From CAYPGJ01 sp050174775 (GTDB lineage Bacteria; Planctomycetota; Phycisphaerae; Phycisphaerales; UBA1924): 64,000 bases of DNA. Of the stretch, positions 63,801-64,000 are shown one piece after another. The stretch spans positions 496,001 through 560,000 of the forward strand of contig JBFXJP010000001.1 of assembly GCA_050174775.1 (NCBI GenBank), given 5' to 3'. Each line of letters starts with the position of its first letter. Position 1 is the stretch's first letter. The notes under the pieces are model-generated. The model saw nothing but the letters and a program-made list of their open reading frames with translations. It made no database searches and was not told the DNA's origin. A program made the position numbers and the translations under genes.

Positions 63801-63936
63801 CGGAGATGACGGCGCGGAGACGGTTGGCGTAGTCGTGGTGGGCGTCGTGGTTGACGCCGCGCGGTGAGCGGACGACCTCTTCGAGGACGGAGGAGGTGTG
63901 GGTGGTGGAGGGGGGAGTGGGGGTGGCGGTCTTCAC
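60856..63936 (-). CDS. Very large Ala/Glu/Arg-rich coiled-coil protein
   Basis: The 1,026-residue protein is almost wholly helical. After a disordered start (to about 30) it runs as an uninterrupted coiled coil to about 980, ending in a Thr/Ser/Pro-rich tail. Short units such as LDARLRTAGEEFETLAANAE, SRLDNLDKDIDARLEAALSD and ARLEAVERDFHARLTSILES repeat with 7- and 11-residue periods, as in apolipoprotein-A/E-like and LEA-type helices. No signal peptide, membrane segment or ATPase motif is seen, so an SMC protein is excluded. GTG 63936 follows GGAG with a 6-nt gap, and a TTG at 63972 would add 12 residues. A structural or scaffold role is an inference. It is convergent with the RAYT gene. Confidence 0.7.
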   Translation of the reverse strand: MKTATPTPPSTTHTSSVLEEVVRSPRGVNHDAHHDYANRLRAVISESSAVASEARQAADRATKVSSELASQWGNQGEQCRRLDELAHLIARLEERLDGAHTLLSRLTDDHKAKSLLEEASRTFTDRLDQTQRNLHARLDALTREASDLSDAKRAETVKALDALRAALDERLTRAASDTDERLRILAHDTNARLEQLRQGSFASLDGAQTSLREHIDAVVAEARIRIDSLESSAGARLAETADKRLASLNDRLAASDKLADDVRRAHADAVAHSRDARASIELLAADTRAAIEQSLSSLTTDSEKAIRAVTASRDAAAETLAERAHAAAAALNKSLDTAESRLADTEAASLSRIEDASQRGLSALEERATLAVDAASRAAAAEQRIASRLDNLDKDIDARLEAALSDLQSRAAARLAGLIESSEARVRTAQESLDARLRTAGEEFETLAANAERRARAAHDAINNRLDSLSHDVDRHAKAGEQRIHDADNALTLRLNAVDAALNALTEREDAITTSTQTALDSISAREEALHSSADETVSRAASRLDEIASAAERRAGLLADRLTEDAQTRLTSSIDKAIASATTTITQAANTLHTEAASRLEAVERDFHARLTSILESATEETTRHASNLDNLASSAQLRAEQAAAFITSRLDEASSTARAQTEALRERFDEAAAKIGDEYARLRDSIRASANQALEQDRRSSAALSESITRTREELASAEQRFREQASNAAQQAWAAAAALESRLAQSLAAAQSAERRLAESADALLNTVDTRVSEASKAALSKAEADARRLTDKTDNAIRRIADAVASAEAGEASTREKIGELLETLPQRLALAESASLDRLAAASRKLEASVNDANARLSSTIDVASAREMAATAALTDLLKEADERLATLTNELDQRVDNRLHRLEAAIQRSTSILGANGSGPPTPGSLADLVDKAEKLRSAAASAQTQIASLRTQSELVRAELSKAVLAAADHVDRIDAQCQSLMQHRPATPTSTHNTASSTSPSTTPTPHSRDNYAESAD

Positions 63937-64000
63937 GTGGGGCTCCGGGTGTGCCGGGTCGTGGGGAGGCAAGGGCGCGGAAATCGCGCGGGGTCAGAGC

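Overview
The window is high-GC, gene-dense bacterial DNA. It most probably comes from a Planctomycetota of the Phycisphaerae type. The grounds are a 16S rRNA gene with a planctomycete-like GGCTGC change at the EUB338 site and no 23S beside it, secreted proteins ending in dockerin-like repeats, paired membrane pyrophosphatases, a large LPS-assembly apparatus, and frequent GTG/TTG starts. It reads as core chromosome: housekeeping and biosynthetic genes with small regulatory and repeat islands. There is no prophage, CRISPR array or large mobile island. The only transposase-type gene is a REP-associated one near 60.2 kb.

Layout. 1-7 kb: the 5' tip of a cysteine desulfurase gene (minus), a C-terminal processing protease, a degenerate QueC-like protein, ribosomal protein L21 and LptD. 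7-13.3 kb: a Phd/RelE-type toxin-antitoxin pair behind an unusual operator region, homogentisate dioxygenase, purA-crcB, a zinc-ribbon protein, an FHA protein and HemW. 13.3-14.7 kb: a repeat island around a methyltransferase-like membrane protein. 14.7-23.2 kb: succinate dehydrogenase (sdhCAB), a DUF1844 protein, a SurA-like lipoprotein, YraN, a histidine kinase, PanD and RsfS. 23.3-30 kb: two different membrane pyrophosphatases, ribosomal protein S21 with a polyglycine tail and an NYN-domain protein. 30-41.8 kb: gltA-arsR-SDR, guanine deaminase-rhomboid, trpF, trpG and the kdsA-mcsA-mcsB-comF cluster. 41.8-44 kb: a free-standing 16S rRNA unit with its own promoter, boxA-like site and terminator. 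44-51.6 kb: an acetyltransferase, two translationally coupled dockerin-tailed secreted proteins, a subtilase and tRNA-CAU. 51.7-64 kb: type III glutamine synthetase, trpA, mazG, a giant LptC/LptA-like protein, kdsD, scpA, a RAYT transposase with REP repeats, and a 1,026-residue coiled-coil protein.

How the genes fit together. KdsD and KdsA (Kdo synthesis), the LptC/LptA-like protein and LptD imply a Gram-negative envelope with Kdo-containing LPS. SurA-like, CTP, rhomboid and subtilase proteins add envelope proteolysis and folding. Succinate dehydrogenase, citrate synthase and homogentisate dioxygenase point to an aerobic heterotroph. The two pyrophosphatases would turn biosynthetic PPi into ion gradients. 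McsA/McsB suggest protein-arginine phosphorylation. Tryptophan genes are present but scattered. No wholly new multi-gene system is evident. The most notable signals are a compensatory base-pair swap in the 16S 530-loop pseudoknot, the operator architectures of the toxin-antitoxin and arsR loci, the polyglycine S21 tail, the paired pyrophosphatases and the repeat families.
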